Positions 11,651 through 22,632 of a stretch of DNA of 64,000 nt are shown one piece after another. The number at the start of each line of letters is the position of its first letter. The stretch's first letter is position 1. The DNA comes from Nothopassalora personata. Taxonomy: Eukaryota; Ascomycota; Dothideomycetes; Mycosphaerellales; Mycosphaerellaceae. Made by a program: the position numbers and the translations under genes. Below the pieces are notes generated by a model that was given only the letters and a program-made list of their open reading frames with translations, did not search any database and had not been told where the DNA came from. The stretch spans positions 434,001 through 498,000 of the forward strand of contig CM066291.1 of assembly GCA_033816765.1 (NCBI GenBank), in the 5' to 3' direction.

Positions 11651-14600
11651 AATAAGCGAAACTTAATCATTAGCTAAATCCGGGGTAACCCTAGGAAGGG
11701 AAAATAATGCCTAAGTAAATAGACTAGGGAACGATACTAATAAAAGACTACCTAAGGATATGCCTATTAGTCCCGTAAACGCCCCCTTCGCACAAAGGAA
11801 GCATATATAGAATGCTAAGACTATAAGGATTAATAACTACGTCCGACAATATAGTTTAGCTAGTAATGGCCCGGTTACAAAGGAAGAGGGTATTATCTAC
11901 TAGATTAATTAGATCCTTTAGATAACGTTTCCTAATGTAAACGCCTAAGATTAGTTTCGATATAGTCGCTAGTTCGAGGCTACCCTCTTCGGTCGCGTTA
12001 CTAACACCCCCGCTCTTTAGGAGAAGCTCGCTACAGTGCGACGCCTTATAGGAAAGGACCCTAAGGTTCGTACTAGATAAGTAGTTACCTATAAAGATGA
12101 ACCTAAGTATAATAAGGAGGTCTTCCGCGAAGATAGTTAGGCCTAGTATGTCGGAGTGTACTTAACTATGCTTTACTCTAAAGGTGCGGTCCCTACTACT
12201 AAGCTTTATAAGGACGTTAAGAAAATCGGGCTCTCTAGTGTCCTTAACAACTTTACTATAGTCCCTAGTCCTTAGGTAGTAGCGGAGTTCGGGATAAACA
12301 AGAACTAGATTAGGTGCCTAATTAACGAGGGTTCCGAGGTAAATATTATCGGCTAGAGGAACGCTTATAGATTTAGGTTACCGGTAATGTTAAGTGCTTA
12401 GCTTACCTTTCGAGGTACTAGAGGGCGGGCCTAGTTTAAAGGTGTTGTAGGCAATTTAGATGTTTAGGTATTTATGGTTCACTACTAAATGGACATGTTT
12501 ATCTCCTCGGATCTAAACTCACTAACAATCCTAGGACGTCCGTAGGCCCGTAAGGTGCGACTTACTGCCCGTAACTGCGATAATGGTTTATAGGAGGGGA
12601 CTATTACTAGCCGTAAAGGTGAAAGTATTATGTTTACTACCCTAGTTAGCTCGGATAGGTGCAAGACCCTTTAAGAACTATTAAAAGCGTCGGGAAATAG
12701 AAGGGTAGGTTAAGTTACGGCGCTTAACCTACCGACTTACTAAAGCCGGATTTGATAAAATTAGTAAGGTTCTCGTACTATCTCGGAGAAACCTCGGACT
12801 TTAATTTACCGGTCCCGGGACCGGTAAATAGCTATAGTGAGGAAAACGGATACGACTACGACACGACGTATCTATAGGAACCCGGCAAGGCCCTCACGCC
12901 CAGTAACTATTTAGCTCACTTATTAGGATTGCTTAGGACTACTAGAATAAAGGAACGAGTTGTAGAAATTGGAATAGGCGCGTTTAAGGGAGATTCTATT
13001 ACTAATGTTTATTTAGTTTAAGGGGATTAGCCCTCCGAGATCCTAAGGTAATCTACATTAAATACTTAGGTACGGAAGCAATAGGTAGGCTAACATATAG
13101 CTAACATTAGGATACCGTAGGTCTTTACGATGTATAAGCGTAAGGCGGATAAAAAGAAGCTAGTAGACGCGAGCGTTCACGAACGCCTAGAATCACGAGT
13201 TAAGGGAGATATAGAATGGAAGCGTAGGGCACTGTACCTAGAATCTAAGATGCCTAAAGGATAAGGTCCGTTCGATAGGAAGTACTTAACTAAGAAATTC
13301 TTAAGTATTAAGCGAGGTAGCCGAATTACGCTAGAACGACTTACCTTAATTAAGGTTAGCATTAAGCTATTGCTAATGGAAAGGGCCTTATTCGATGAGA
13401 TGCTCTATAACCGGGAGGCAGTCCTCGCTTAGGACTTTAGTTACATAAGGCAAATTAGGCACGACGTTGTACTACCTTAGAAGATTAACACGGTCCCTTA
13501 TAGGCTATGGTAGGTACGCCCTATCCGGTTGCACCTAAGTCTTAGGGTAATTGTTAAGCGCATAATTAGAGCCCGGATTAAGAACAACATCCTAGAATAC
13601 TCATAAGGGGCATATTCTAATAGCTAGTTCCTAGTCGTAAAGAAGGTTAATGCCTCTAGAAGCGATGTACCATATCGGTTAATTAACTTAGCTATGCTTC
13701 TAAATAAGGTTACTATACGCGATACTAACATTCCACCGGACACGGATAGCTTCTTAGAGGATTTTGCCAGGTACCGAGTCGCTTCACTTATAGACCTGTT
13801 TTTAGGTTATAATTAGATTACTTTAGATAAGTCCTACCGGGACTTAATAGCTTTTATAACCCCTCTTAGCCTAGTACGCAACACGACTCTACCTTAAGGA
13901 GCTACTAATTCAGTTGCTTAGTTCGTGCGTGCGGTAATAAAGATTCTGCTTAATTATATCTCGCATCGAGCGAAGCCGTTTCTCGATGACATTGGTATTA
14001 AGGGACTAACTAAGGATTATAGGAATGTAGAAGTAGAGCCTAGGTTAAGGAAATAGGTCGTTAAGCACATTGTTTCCCTAGATCTAGTTCTTACTAACCT
14101 AGAAAGAGCTAGTACGGTGGTTACTAGAGGCAAATCCTAATAGTTATACGAAAAGCTTAAGATTGTTAGGTACGTTACTAGCCCGGATAGTCGCTATCCT
14201 AACCTAAAGGTTATAGCCAAGATCCTAGATTAGCCTACGCCTACCTATATTAAGGAGGTCCGCACCTATATGGGGCTGTGTGTATACTTCCGGATATAGA
14301 TCCCCTAGTTCGTTATTATCGCTCGACTAATGTATAAGCTACTAAAGAAGGACGCCGAGTTCACCTAGATAGAAAATGAGCAGTTCTTAAAAGAAGAGGT
14401 TACTAGATACCTTATATAGGCTCTAGCCTTAGTTACCCTCTACTACTCACCTAGTGCTAGGTCTATCTTTATCTCAGTTAATGCTAGCGGCACTAGATAG
14501 GGATGTATCGTTTCTTAAGAATTAATAGACAGCACTCGACGGCGTTACCCGGTGCGGTATAAGAGTAGAATCTAGAACGCGTTAGAATCTAGATATGATA

Positions 14601-16440
14601 CTAGTAAGCGGGAATGCCTTAGGGTCCTTAAGGGGCTTAAGAAGATCTAGAGATATATTACTAGCGTTAATTTTGTCCTTAAGGTTAATACTAAGATACT
14701 TATATAGTAGCTTAACCGGCCGGCTTCGGACCTACCGAACTTAGCAATAGCCCGGTAGGTCGCATAGATTAGGCTGTTCACATTCGAAGTAAAGTACGTT
14801 ACGGGAGCTAGGCATACTAGCCTAGATGCCCTATCTCGCAGGCCCTCTATACCTTAGGAACCTAGGGAAGCTAACGAAGACGAAGTCGACTAGATAATTA
14901 ATAATAAGCTGTTCGGGTACCCGGAGCCGGTCGATACCTATCTAGTTAAAATCTAGAAAACACGATATCTCGGGGACTAATATTCTAAGGGCTCTTAATA
15001 ACTTACTTAGGTAATAGAAACTAGATCCCGGCCCGATAGTGTTACCCGTGCTAAGTACCGGCGGCTAGTAAAGAAGAGCGTTAACTTCTTTATCCGGGAC
15101 TAATTACTGTTCTTCTAGAAGCGCCGAGGAGTACCGTTATAACTTGTAATTAACGATAATAAGGCTTAGAAGAAAATCGTTATAGAATGCTATAAAAGAC
15201 ACGGTTATCGTAGCGCTAAGGTCGTGTATAACCTTATTTCCGATCGGTATTACTAGGACGGGTACTTCGCCGATGTCTCTACGTAGGTTCGAAGTTATAC
15301 TCCCTATCGGTTTCGCGAGGGTAACTAGCGCGCTAGTAAGCTTTATTTATCGAGCCCTTAGGTTATTAGTAAGAAGTAGTACTCGGACCCCGTCTAGGTA
15401 CATAAAAATGGATACCTCCTAGTTACGCGCGAAGCACTTAGTAACTAGATCGAGGCTAGAGTAACGAGGGCACCTCCTAGCTCCAAGACGGTTACTAAGT
15501 TTCTATATAAGGATGTCTTCTATAGGCACGGCTACTATACTGAAATTGTGCTTAACAACGCTACGGTTTATACGGCTAAGGTTAAGCGGTTACTCGTAGG
15601 ACTTAGTATCCGAAGGATCCAAATATTACCGTACTATCCGTAGTCTAATGCTCTAGTCGAGGTTAGGCACCGTCCGATTCTTGTAGCGTTAGTAAAGCTT
15701 ATAAGGAACACATACCGCGGATAGAAGTAATAGGTACCCGCTATGTTATAGGCTAATAGAACCACGACCTATCGTACTACTAGAATGACGCTAGCTTAGG
15801 TCCTATATAGCTATCGCACGATTCTACCAATTAAGGTTAAGTACCCGACGTAGGCGAATTATTAATAGGGATCGGTAAGAACGACTAAGGATCTACTTAC
15901 TATACGTGCGCGTTAACTCTAGGCTCGAGACCTTAGTTTAGAAGAGCTGCATACTCGAAGGAAGCGACTAAGAGAACTTAGTAAGGACTACTTTAATTCT
16001 TACCGGAATGTTAAGTTTATTAGTTTCTAGAAGGGCGACCTTATTATAAGATTCGACAAGCTATATAAGGATAACTTCTTACGCAAGATCGGTTACCGAT
16101 AGTAAGGTCCATATCGGGTGTCTAGTGTCTCTAGGGAATTTAGTACCTATATTCTTAAGGAACTTAATAGTACGCTAATAAAGGGTGTTTAGGTACGGGA
16201 AAACCTTAAGCTAGTTCTAGAGCTTCGCCCGGATGATATAGGAGTACTAGGCCTAGATAATAGGATCGATCTCGTAATAGGGGAGGGAGAAGTCGCTAAT
16301 AGCGTCGCTAATAGCGAAGATAGTAGTAATTCGAACGAGATCGAGCCTATCGCCGGCGAAGACGTGCTACCTATAGGAGTTAACGAAAGGGGATCGTATC
16401 CTAAACCGGAATCTAAGAAGCTATAGGTTAGGCCTTATAA
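11651..16440 (+). pseudogene. Element X1: RIP-degraded pol (PR-RT-RNaseH-IN)
   Basis: This is the polymerase polyprotein of X. A protease-like stretch is near 12310-12420 and reverse transcriptase is at about 13590-14340. RT contains YRLINLA-like and ITLDKSYR stretches and keeps the catalytic F-L-D-D (about 13979-13990) followed by IGIKG, a form seen in many fungal gypsy elements. RNase H is at about 14460-14900, ending TSLDALSRR, and integrase is at about 15060-15860. There is no obvious chromodomain. The frame ends where Y inserted (TSD CCTTT, 16441-16445) and its tail resumes at 30379. A 26-bp perfect palindrome (12804-12829) sits between the protease and RT parts. Confidence 0.78.
12804..12829. 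repeat. 26-bp perfect palindrome in X1 pol
   Basis: Half-site ATTTACCGGTCCC followed by its exact reverse complement. The identical 26-bp palindrome recurs at 30567-30592, and its 12-bp core GGTCCCGGGACC lies in three of the four X LTRs (one base differs in the fourth). It contains no CpA or TpG and so cannot be altered by RIP. Confidence 0.9.
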
Positions 16441-16445
16441 CCTTT

Positions 16446-16643
16446 TATAAGGGTAGCCTATAGCTAACCCTTATATGTAATATGGCTATGCCCGGCTTAG
16501 CATGCCGCACGTAACGCGTATACGTATACTAGGAGACGCGTATAGCGTCTATAGAAGAAAGTAAGCTTTAGTTCATCTACGATTAGAAGATCGTAGGCGT
16601 ACTATATATTACGACATCCCCTTATAGCCTTACGGTCCCTACA
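16446..16643 (+). repeat. Element Y: 5' LTR
   Basis: 198 bp, starting TATAAGGG (TGTAAGGG before RIP) and ending CCCTACA. It pairs with 30176-30373. An unmutated relative in inverse orientation is the solo LTR at 29849-30045. Confidence 0.92.
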
Positions 16644-17860
16644 GTTCTAAAGCTTCCCTTCGTTATAATCTATATACACTATAGAGCCCGATCGCGACGC
16701 ACACGACGGCGAGTCGCCTACGCCGCCCCTAAGCCCTAGAGCATAGTAGTAGGCGCGTCGTATAGCCTTAGTTACGAGAAGAGAGGCCTTACGGGCTAAG
16801 ATTAAAGAGTAAGAGATATAGCGGGAGATCGAGCGGCTAGAGATCTTACGCGCTATAAGCGCACCGCCTCTAGAGCGTATAGGAGGGAGGAGAGAAGATT
16901 ACCTCCCTACTACAACCCCTACCTCTATCTCTATAACTACTAACGATAATATTGTAGTACGAGGCGCGGCCGTAGCATATACGACGCGACCGCGTCTAAA
17001 AGAGCCGACGCCTTTTAGAGGGGATTCGATAAGGAAGGTAAGGGTATTCCTTCGGGAGCTCTTACTTATCTTCGCCCTCTTAGGTACTATATACGCGATA
17101 GACGAATTAAAGGTCCTATATATGGTTATGTACCTTAGCGGAGAGGTAAGCGAGCGATAGTATACTAATTATAGCGCCGTTAACCTTATAGGGTATACAT
17201 ACTAGGACTTTAAGGAGTTCTACCGAGACGTATACGGCGACCCTATAAACCGCGTGCTTAACGTAATGTTAGAGTATAAGGCGGTAAAATAGAAGGATAA
17301 CTAGACAGTACGTTAGTTTACGACTAAGCTAGATGTTATAGAGGATTAGTTAGGGGACTATACGGAGGCGTAACGCGTGCGACATATGCTCGCTAAGCTT
17401 ACGCCTAGCCTACGGTCCGTAATCGTTAAGTTTTATAACATCCTAATAACTAGAGAGGAACTAGTAATCCTAGCCTCGCGCATCGAAAGTACCGAGCGCC
17501 GAGGTAGTAGCGGAGGGCACGACCGCGGGCAGTATGTACGTCGTAAGCGTAAAGCTAAGGGCGTACATAAGTAGGTCGATCGCCTAAAGTAATAGAAGTG
17601 GAGTTAAGCACCGGGCGCCTCGGGTGCGAGTTAGTAGCGAGACGCCGGTAGCTCGTCTTTAACTAGCTAGAAGTCGAAAGTAGAGTACTACGGCTACGGT
17701 AGGAAGGGTTACTATAAGACGGAGTGCCGGAGTAGACACCTATAGAAGGACCGCGACGCGTAAGCGGTTCGTAGGTTAGAAACTGTCGAGGCTTTAACTA
17801 AGAAGGGCGAATAGGGAAAAGGTAGAGGACTAGGTAAGGGTCGCTCCTAAGTCCGAGTTT
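16644..17860 (+). pseudogene. Element Y: leader and RIP-degraded gag
   Basis: After about 250 bp of leader the gag frame can be followed through TAG codons. An undisturbed piece lies at 17377-17574, with a run of Arg/Lys at its end. A zinc knuckle follows at about 17688-17732: Y-Y-G-Y-G-R-K-G-Y-Y-K-T-E-C, which is CX2CX4HX4C with both first Cys and the His turned to Tyr by RIP. Pol follows on the same strand. No separate function beyond nucleocapsid/capsid is suggested. Confidence 0.72.
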
Positions 17861-20800
17861 CTATGTAGACCCCTTAAGGTAAGTCGATACGAGTCTAGCG
17901 CGTTACTTACGAGGCGTAGTCGAGACTCGTAAGGGCTTTCGCGAGGCTACGTTTCTTCTAGATGACTATATAGATTTAAGCTTAGTGTCGTACGAGTATG
18001 TACTCCGATACTAGATGTAGCCCATTAGTAGTATAAAGCTTCTAAATCTAGAGTCGTACGCGTAGGACTAGGGGCATTGCTACGGCGCCTATACGGTTCG
18101 CGTGCGACTAGCTAACGATGTAGGAGTAGAGCGCGTAAGTAACGCTATCTACTATGTAGCGCCTATAGGTAGGCCGTTAGTTATTTTAGGTAGACCCTAG
18201 CGGTATCGTAATCGGATAGTAAAGGCCAATAAGAATAACTAGTAGTACTACGGTATAGAGACGCCTACGATTTAGTAGCGTAACGCACGCGAGTTCCTTA
18301 AGGATCTCGAGAGCTTAGAGTAGGTTTATACGATAAGTGTTCGGGCTATTACTATAGTAGTACCCGAAGGAGAGGGCCCCTCGTAGCCTAAAGAATTTAT
18401 AGACTTCCGAGATATATACGTACCTAATAAGTAGGTAAAGCGTAAGATGCCTAACGGGGTTAAGTATACAATTAATCTCGTTAAAGGAAAGAAACCCCCT
18501 TTTAAGCCGCTATACTACTAGTCCTTAACTAAGCTAGAGGCCTTAAAGGAGTACCTTACGTAAGTAATAGAGAAGGGGTAGATTAGGCAATCCGTAAGCG
18601 AGGCGGGTGCGCCTATCCTATTCGTACTAAAGAAGAATAGCACTCTTAGGCTCTATATAGATTATAGAGGCCTAAATGAGATTATAGTAAAGAACCGGTA
18701 CCTACTACCCCTAATTAGTAAGACCTTAGATAGGCTATAGGGAGCTAGGCTCTTTACTATAATCGACCTATAGGATACCTACTACCGTATTCCTATTAAG
18801 CGAGGAGACGAGTAGAAGACTACGTTTCGCACGCAATACGGTTACTACGAGTACTTAGTTATGCCTTTTAGGTTAACTAACGCACTAGCTACCTTTTAGG
18901 GGTACATTAATAAGGCCCTTACTAGGCTAGTAGATAACATCTACGTAGTCTACCTAGATAACATCCTTATCTATAGCGTGACGCGTAAGGAGTACGTACG
19001 AGCCGTACGCGCGGTGCTAGAGAGGCTACGAAAGTTCGCCCTATTCGCGAACCTAAAGAAGTGTAGCTTCTTCTAGGAGAATGCCGAGTTCCTAGGATTT
19101 ATCGTAAGCGTCGTAGGCGTATCGATAGATAGGAGCAGGGTAGCCGTAATCGAGGAATAGCCTACGCCTATGAGTTTTTATAAGGTTTAATCCTTCCTAG
19201 GATTCTATAACTTCTATAGGCGCTTTATCGAAGGGTACTCGAGGATTACGAAGCTATTAATAGACCTACTAAAGGGATGTAAGAATAGTAAGAAGTAAGG
19301 GCCTCTTATATAGTCCGCTTACGAGGAGTAAGCGTTCTAACGGCTAAAAGCTAAGTTCCTCGGAGCACCTATCCTAAGGCACTTCGATCCTTCGTTACGT
19401 ACGAGGGTTAAGACGGATGCCTTAGGTTTTGCGATTATAGGTATTATCTCTTAGCTATTTAGGACTAAGTAGCATCTAATTACCTTCTATTCTCGTAAGA
19501 TAATACCTACCGAGTGCAATTATAAGACCTATAACTAAGAGCTACTAGTAGTAGTAGAGGCATTTAAGCATTAGCGACCGTACCTCGAAGGCGCATCGTA
19601 TACGGTTTAGGTACTAGTCGACTATACGAACCTATAGGGTTTTATAATAGTAAAGTAGCTAAATGGGAGGTAAGCTCGATAGGCGACGTTTCTATAATCT
19701 TTCGACTTCGTAGTAGAGTATAGGTCGGGGAAGAGTAACCTAGCCGATGCGCTATCGCGACGTAGTAACTACGTACGCGTAGCGTAGTAGACGTCGAACT
19801 TACTTCCTACGCTATAAAGTAAGCTATCTTTCTAGAAGGAATCCCTATTAAGAGAGGACGAGCCTATAGTAAGGCGCGTAACCGCTACCTACGAGAAGAT
19901 ATAGGATAAGGCGACGATAATAGTAGTAGGAGCCTACGAGCCGTAGGGGACCCGATTGCTACTAGTAAGAGTATACGCTATAATAATGTAGGGCGGCCTA
20001 GGTAAACTGCTTACACTACTAATAAAAATCGTATAGGGGAGAGACGATAGGTGCGTCGTATACTTATCGTAGGCGCCTAGCGAAGGGGACGCTAAGGACT
20101 AGTATATAAAAGACGGGTTAGTCTATCGCGGGAACGCGATTATAGTACCCGAAGACTATATAGTAAGAGCACGGCTACTCTATATGTATTATAAGGACCT
20201 ACTAGTAGGGCACTTTAGTAAGGTAAAGACTAAAGAGCTACTACGACGTTATTACTAGTAGGAATTACTTAGTAAGGATGTAAGGGAGTATATAGGAAAC
20301 TGTAGGGATTATTAGACCTCGAAGGCGAGGCGCTATCGACCCTACGGCGAGCTATAGCTACTACCTAGGCTAGACGGTCTATAGTAGGAAATTACTATAG
20401 ATTTTATTACGGACCTACCGCTAAGTAAGCGAGGCGAATGCGTATATAATGCGATCCTAGTAATCGTCGACCGCTACTCTAAAATGAACTTATACATTCC
20501 TACGACAAAGATATGTATAGCGGCGGAGCTTACGAGGATCTTACGAGACGAAGTCGTACGGCATTATAGTATACTAGCGGGTATAGTAAGTAACCGCGGG
20601 TTAGTGTTTACGAGTAAGTTCTAGAGTAACTTCTACTTCGAGGCGTAGGTAAAGCGTAAGCTATCTATAGCTTTCTACCCTTAGACTAACGGCTAGACTA
20701 AGAGGGTAAACTAAACCTTAGAATAGTACCTTCGTTATTACTATAGCGAGAACTAGATAGAGTAGGCTAAGTAGCTAGCTATAGCTAAATTCGCATATAA

Positions 20801-21440
20801 TAACAGCATCTACCCTACGCTACGTATAAGCCTATTCGAGATAGCGTATAGTTAGAGACCTAAGATTACCCTAAGACCTATAGGATCTCGAGGCGAGATC
20901 CGGGAAGGGGAGGTACTAGTAGCGGTAGACTTAGTTAACCGTATACGAGAGATACGCGCTACGCTTACGAAGCGTTAGGAAATCGTAGTAGCCGATTAGA
21001 CTCGCTACTATAATAAGACTTATAAGGCTAAGAGCTATCGCGTAGGCGATATAGTCTTATTATCTACGAAGAACCTAAGGTTAGTATTACTAAAGAAGAA
21101 GATAGGTCTAAAGTTTATTAGACCGTACCGCATTATCGACGCTATCGGTTCGTAGGTGTACCGCCTAGCACTACTAGCCGACTTAAGAATTTATAATGTA
21201 TTCTATATATCCCTCCTCGAGCCGTACGCGGGTAGTAAGAAGGATAGAGGCACTATAGCCCTCGCTAATAAGGACGGGGAATATAAAGTAGAGGTAGTGC
21301 TAGGAAAGCGTAAGTATAAGGGTAAAGTGTAGTACCTAGTACGATAGAAGGGCTAGCTAGAAGAGTACAATAGCTAGGAGCTAGTATAAGGACTCGCGAA
21401 TGCTACGCGTATAGTAGCCGAATATAAGGCGTTAGCGAAG
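17861..21440 (+). pseudogene. Element Y: RIP-degraded pol
   Basis: The polymerase polyprotein of Y. RT occupies about 18480-19260. The catalytic box reads Y-L-D-N at about 18950-18965, the second Asp being lost by GAC to AAC in a TpG context, so RT is dead independently of the stops. RNase H is at about 19380-19780 and integrase at about 20160-20860 (ITIDFITDLP-like, then a NRG box). A chromodomain-like end (VEVVLGKRKYKGKVQYLV..) is at about 21280-21390. Z1 inserted just after the gene, at 21506. Confidence 0.78.
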
Positions 21441-21506
21441 ACGGTATAAGCCGGCGGAAGGATCCGCGAAGGCTACGCGTATAGTAGTCGAATATAGGGT
21501 GCCTAC

Positions 21507-21864
21507 TGTTATCGTCTCGTTCCAGGGCTAGTCTCAAAGAGAGATAAGTCAAGTCACGTGGCGGTATTATTCTTTGGAGAGGCTGAAGCAAGCTGAGCGA
21601 AGATGAATGATAGGAATAAGAGTTGTATTCCAATCAGTGAGATAGTAACATGAGTTGAACGCATTAGAACCATAAGGGTTTCTAGCGTTCCTAAATACAA
21701 AGGAGATTCGTAGATCTCGGTGATCAGTCTGATCAGTCTGAGCATGAGCAGTCTGATCGCTCCAAGTCTGAGCGCTCAGGCAGGATGAGTCACGTGTTCG
21801 TCTTTGAGTCACGTGTTCGTCTTGTCATTATGATTCCAGGGTCCATGGGAATCATTCCGTAACA
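21507..21864 (-). repeat. Element Z1: 3' LTR
   Basis: 358 bp, bounded by TGTTATCG and CCGTAACA on the + strand. It is identical by eye to the 5' LTR except for 19 extra bases: a second copy of the TGAGTCACGTG unit (21786-21796 and 21805-21815). A purine tract on the minus strand (AAGAAGGGGATGG, 21865-21877) abuts it and would prime plus-strand synthesis. Confidence 0.95.
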
Positions 21865-21908
21865 CCATCCCCTTCTTAGCCTAGCTTCGTCCCGAAGCTT
21901 CTTAAGTC

Positions 21909-22478
21909 ATGTTGTACTTCCTTTTCGTGTCTCGCAACGATGTCTTCTTCCTCCCACAACGCCGTCAACGACTTGCTTCGGATACTGAAGTTTCCGGTAT
22001 CGAAATGGCCCCATGTACGAATTGTCAGAAGTCTCGATCCTCGGGCGCAGTAGTGAGGTGTATCGTGGGCTCTCGGTCTGGGAAGTGTTCGGCCTGCATT
22101 CGAAAAGGCTGTAAGGATTGCGATGTGCGTCTTTCTCGTCCGGAGTGGGAACGCCTTCGCGATTCGTGCGATAAACTCAAGCTGGAGCTTGAGAGGATCG
22201 AAGAGGAGGAGGTGCGGCTGAAGATGCGCAAGATCCGTCTTCGGAAACAGCTACGGTTAGCTGAGCGTCGTACCGATGATGCCGTCGCTAAGGAGTTGGA
22301 GGAGCTCGAGGAAGAAGAGGCGCGCGAGGAGCTAGCGTCCCTTGAACAGGCGTCGGGGGTAGAGGTGCCTCCTTCGCTAGTTCCTTTCTCGGATATCCTA
22401 GAGATGCCCGTAAATGACTGGGCGGCGCTTTCTGGGGCGGAGCCTTGGGGCGAGTCCCTAGGGGTAGAGTCCCTTTAG
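21909..22478 (+). CDS. Z1 antisense accessory gene, Zn2Cys6-like coiled-coil protein, N-terminus frameshifted
   Basis: This is an unrecognised protein gene inside Z1, opposite to gag-pol, between the 3' LTR and the tRNA-like gene. From the M-A-P-C-T-N-C stretch on it is the same as the intact Z2 copy (36143-36682) apart from one residue (Cys for Arg in the coiled coil). Z1 lacks one A in the run at about 21957, so the Z2-type start (ATG 21940) would run out of frame. The 189-codon frame from ATG 21909 is open only because of that deletion, and its first ~20 residues are probably not native; an internal ATG at the MAPC stretch could also serve. See the Z2 entry for domains. Confidence 0.75.
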   Translation: MLYFLFVSRNDVFFLPQRRQRLASDTEVSGIEMAPCTNCQKSRSSGAVVRCIVGSRSGKCSACIRKGCKDCDVRLSRPEWERLRDSCDKLKLELERIEEEEVRLKMRKIRLRKQLRLAERRTDDAVAKELEELEEEEAREELASLEQASGVEVPPSLVPFSDILEMPVNDWAALSGAEPWGESLGVESL

Positions 22479-22517
22479 GGTACTTATTTGTAAGTTGTGT
22501 CCCTGTTTCCATTGATC

Positions 22518-22591
22518 GGCTAGGTAGCTCAGTGGTAGAGCGCAAGTTGTCTACACTCTTGAGGTCGTGGGTTCGATTCCTACTCTAGCTG
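22518..22591 (+). tRNA. Z1 tRNA-like gene with intact Pol III boxes and abnormal anticodon arm
   Basis: 74 bases fold as a tRNA. The acceptor GGCTAGG pairs with TCTAGCT (two G-U), the D arm is GCTC-AGTGGTA-GAGC, and the T arm is GTGGG-TTCGATT-CCTAC. A box (TAGCTCAGTGG) and B box (GGTTCGATTCC) match the Pol III consensus. The anticodon arm is wrong: CAAG pairs with CTTG but leaves an 11-base loop (9 with a T-T mismatch), so no anticodon is assigned. A T5 run at 22637-22641 could end Pol III transcription, after a strong hairpin. It lies 40 bp behind the antisense gene and antisense to the pol transcript. Z2 has an identical copy and Z-old a diverged one. Confidence 0.7.
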
Positions 22592-22594
22592 CTC

Positions 22595-22632
22595 CCGGCG
22601 GACTGGTCACCAATCGGTGACTAGTCCGCTGG
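22595..22632. terminator. 17-bp stem hairpin at the Z1 pol stop
   Basis: The arms CCGGCGGACTGGTCACC and GGTGACTAGTCCGCTGG enclose the loop AATC (two G-T pairs). It contains the pol stop codon (22621-22623) and lies between the tRNA-like gene and pol, followed by T5 on the + strand. It may separate the converging transcripts or end one of them; the role is inferred. Z2 has it at 36799-36836, and Z-old has a different-sequence hairpin at the same place. Confidence 0.6.

Noticed and set aside
13177..13362. Minus-strand frame within X1 pol
   Set aside because: It is a shadow of the pol coding strand, which is followed through RIP stops by RT motifs.
21554..21745. Small minus-strand frames within the Z LTRs (about 60-108 codons), repeated in each LTR
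   Set aside because: They run through U3/R/U5, change with LTR repeat number, and have no codon or motif support; they are chance frames in a repeated sequence.
22518..22591. Assigning an amino acid (for example Asp from GTC) to the tRNA-like gene
   Set aside because: The anticodon loop is 9 or 11 bases long and the stem has a mismatch, so the anticodon position cannot be fixed.
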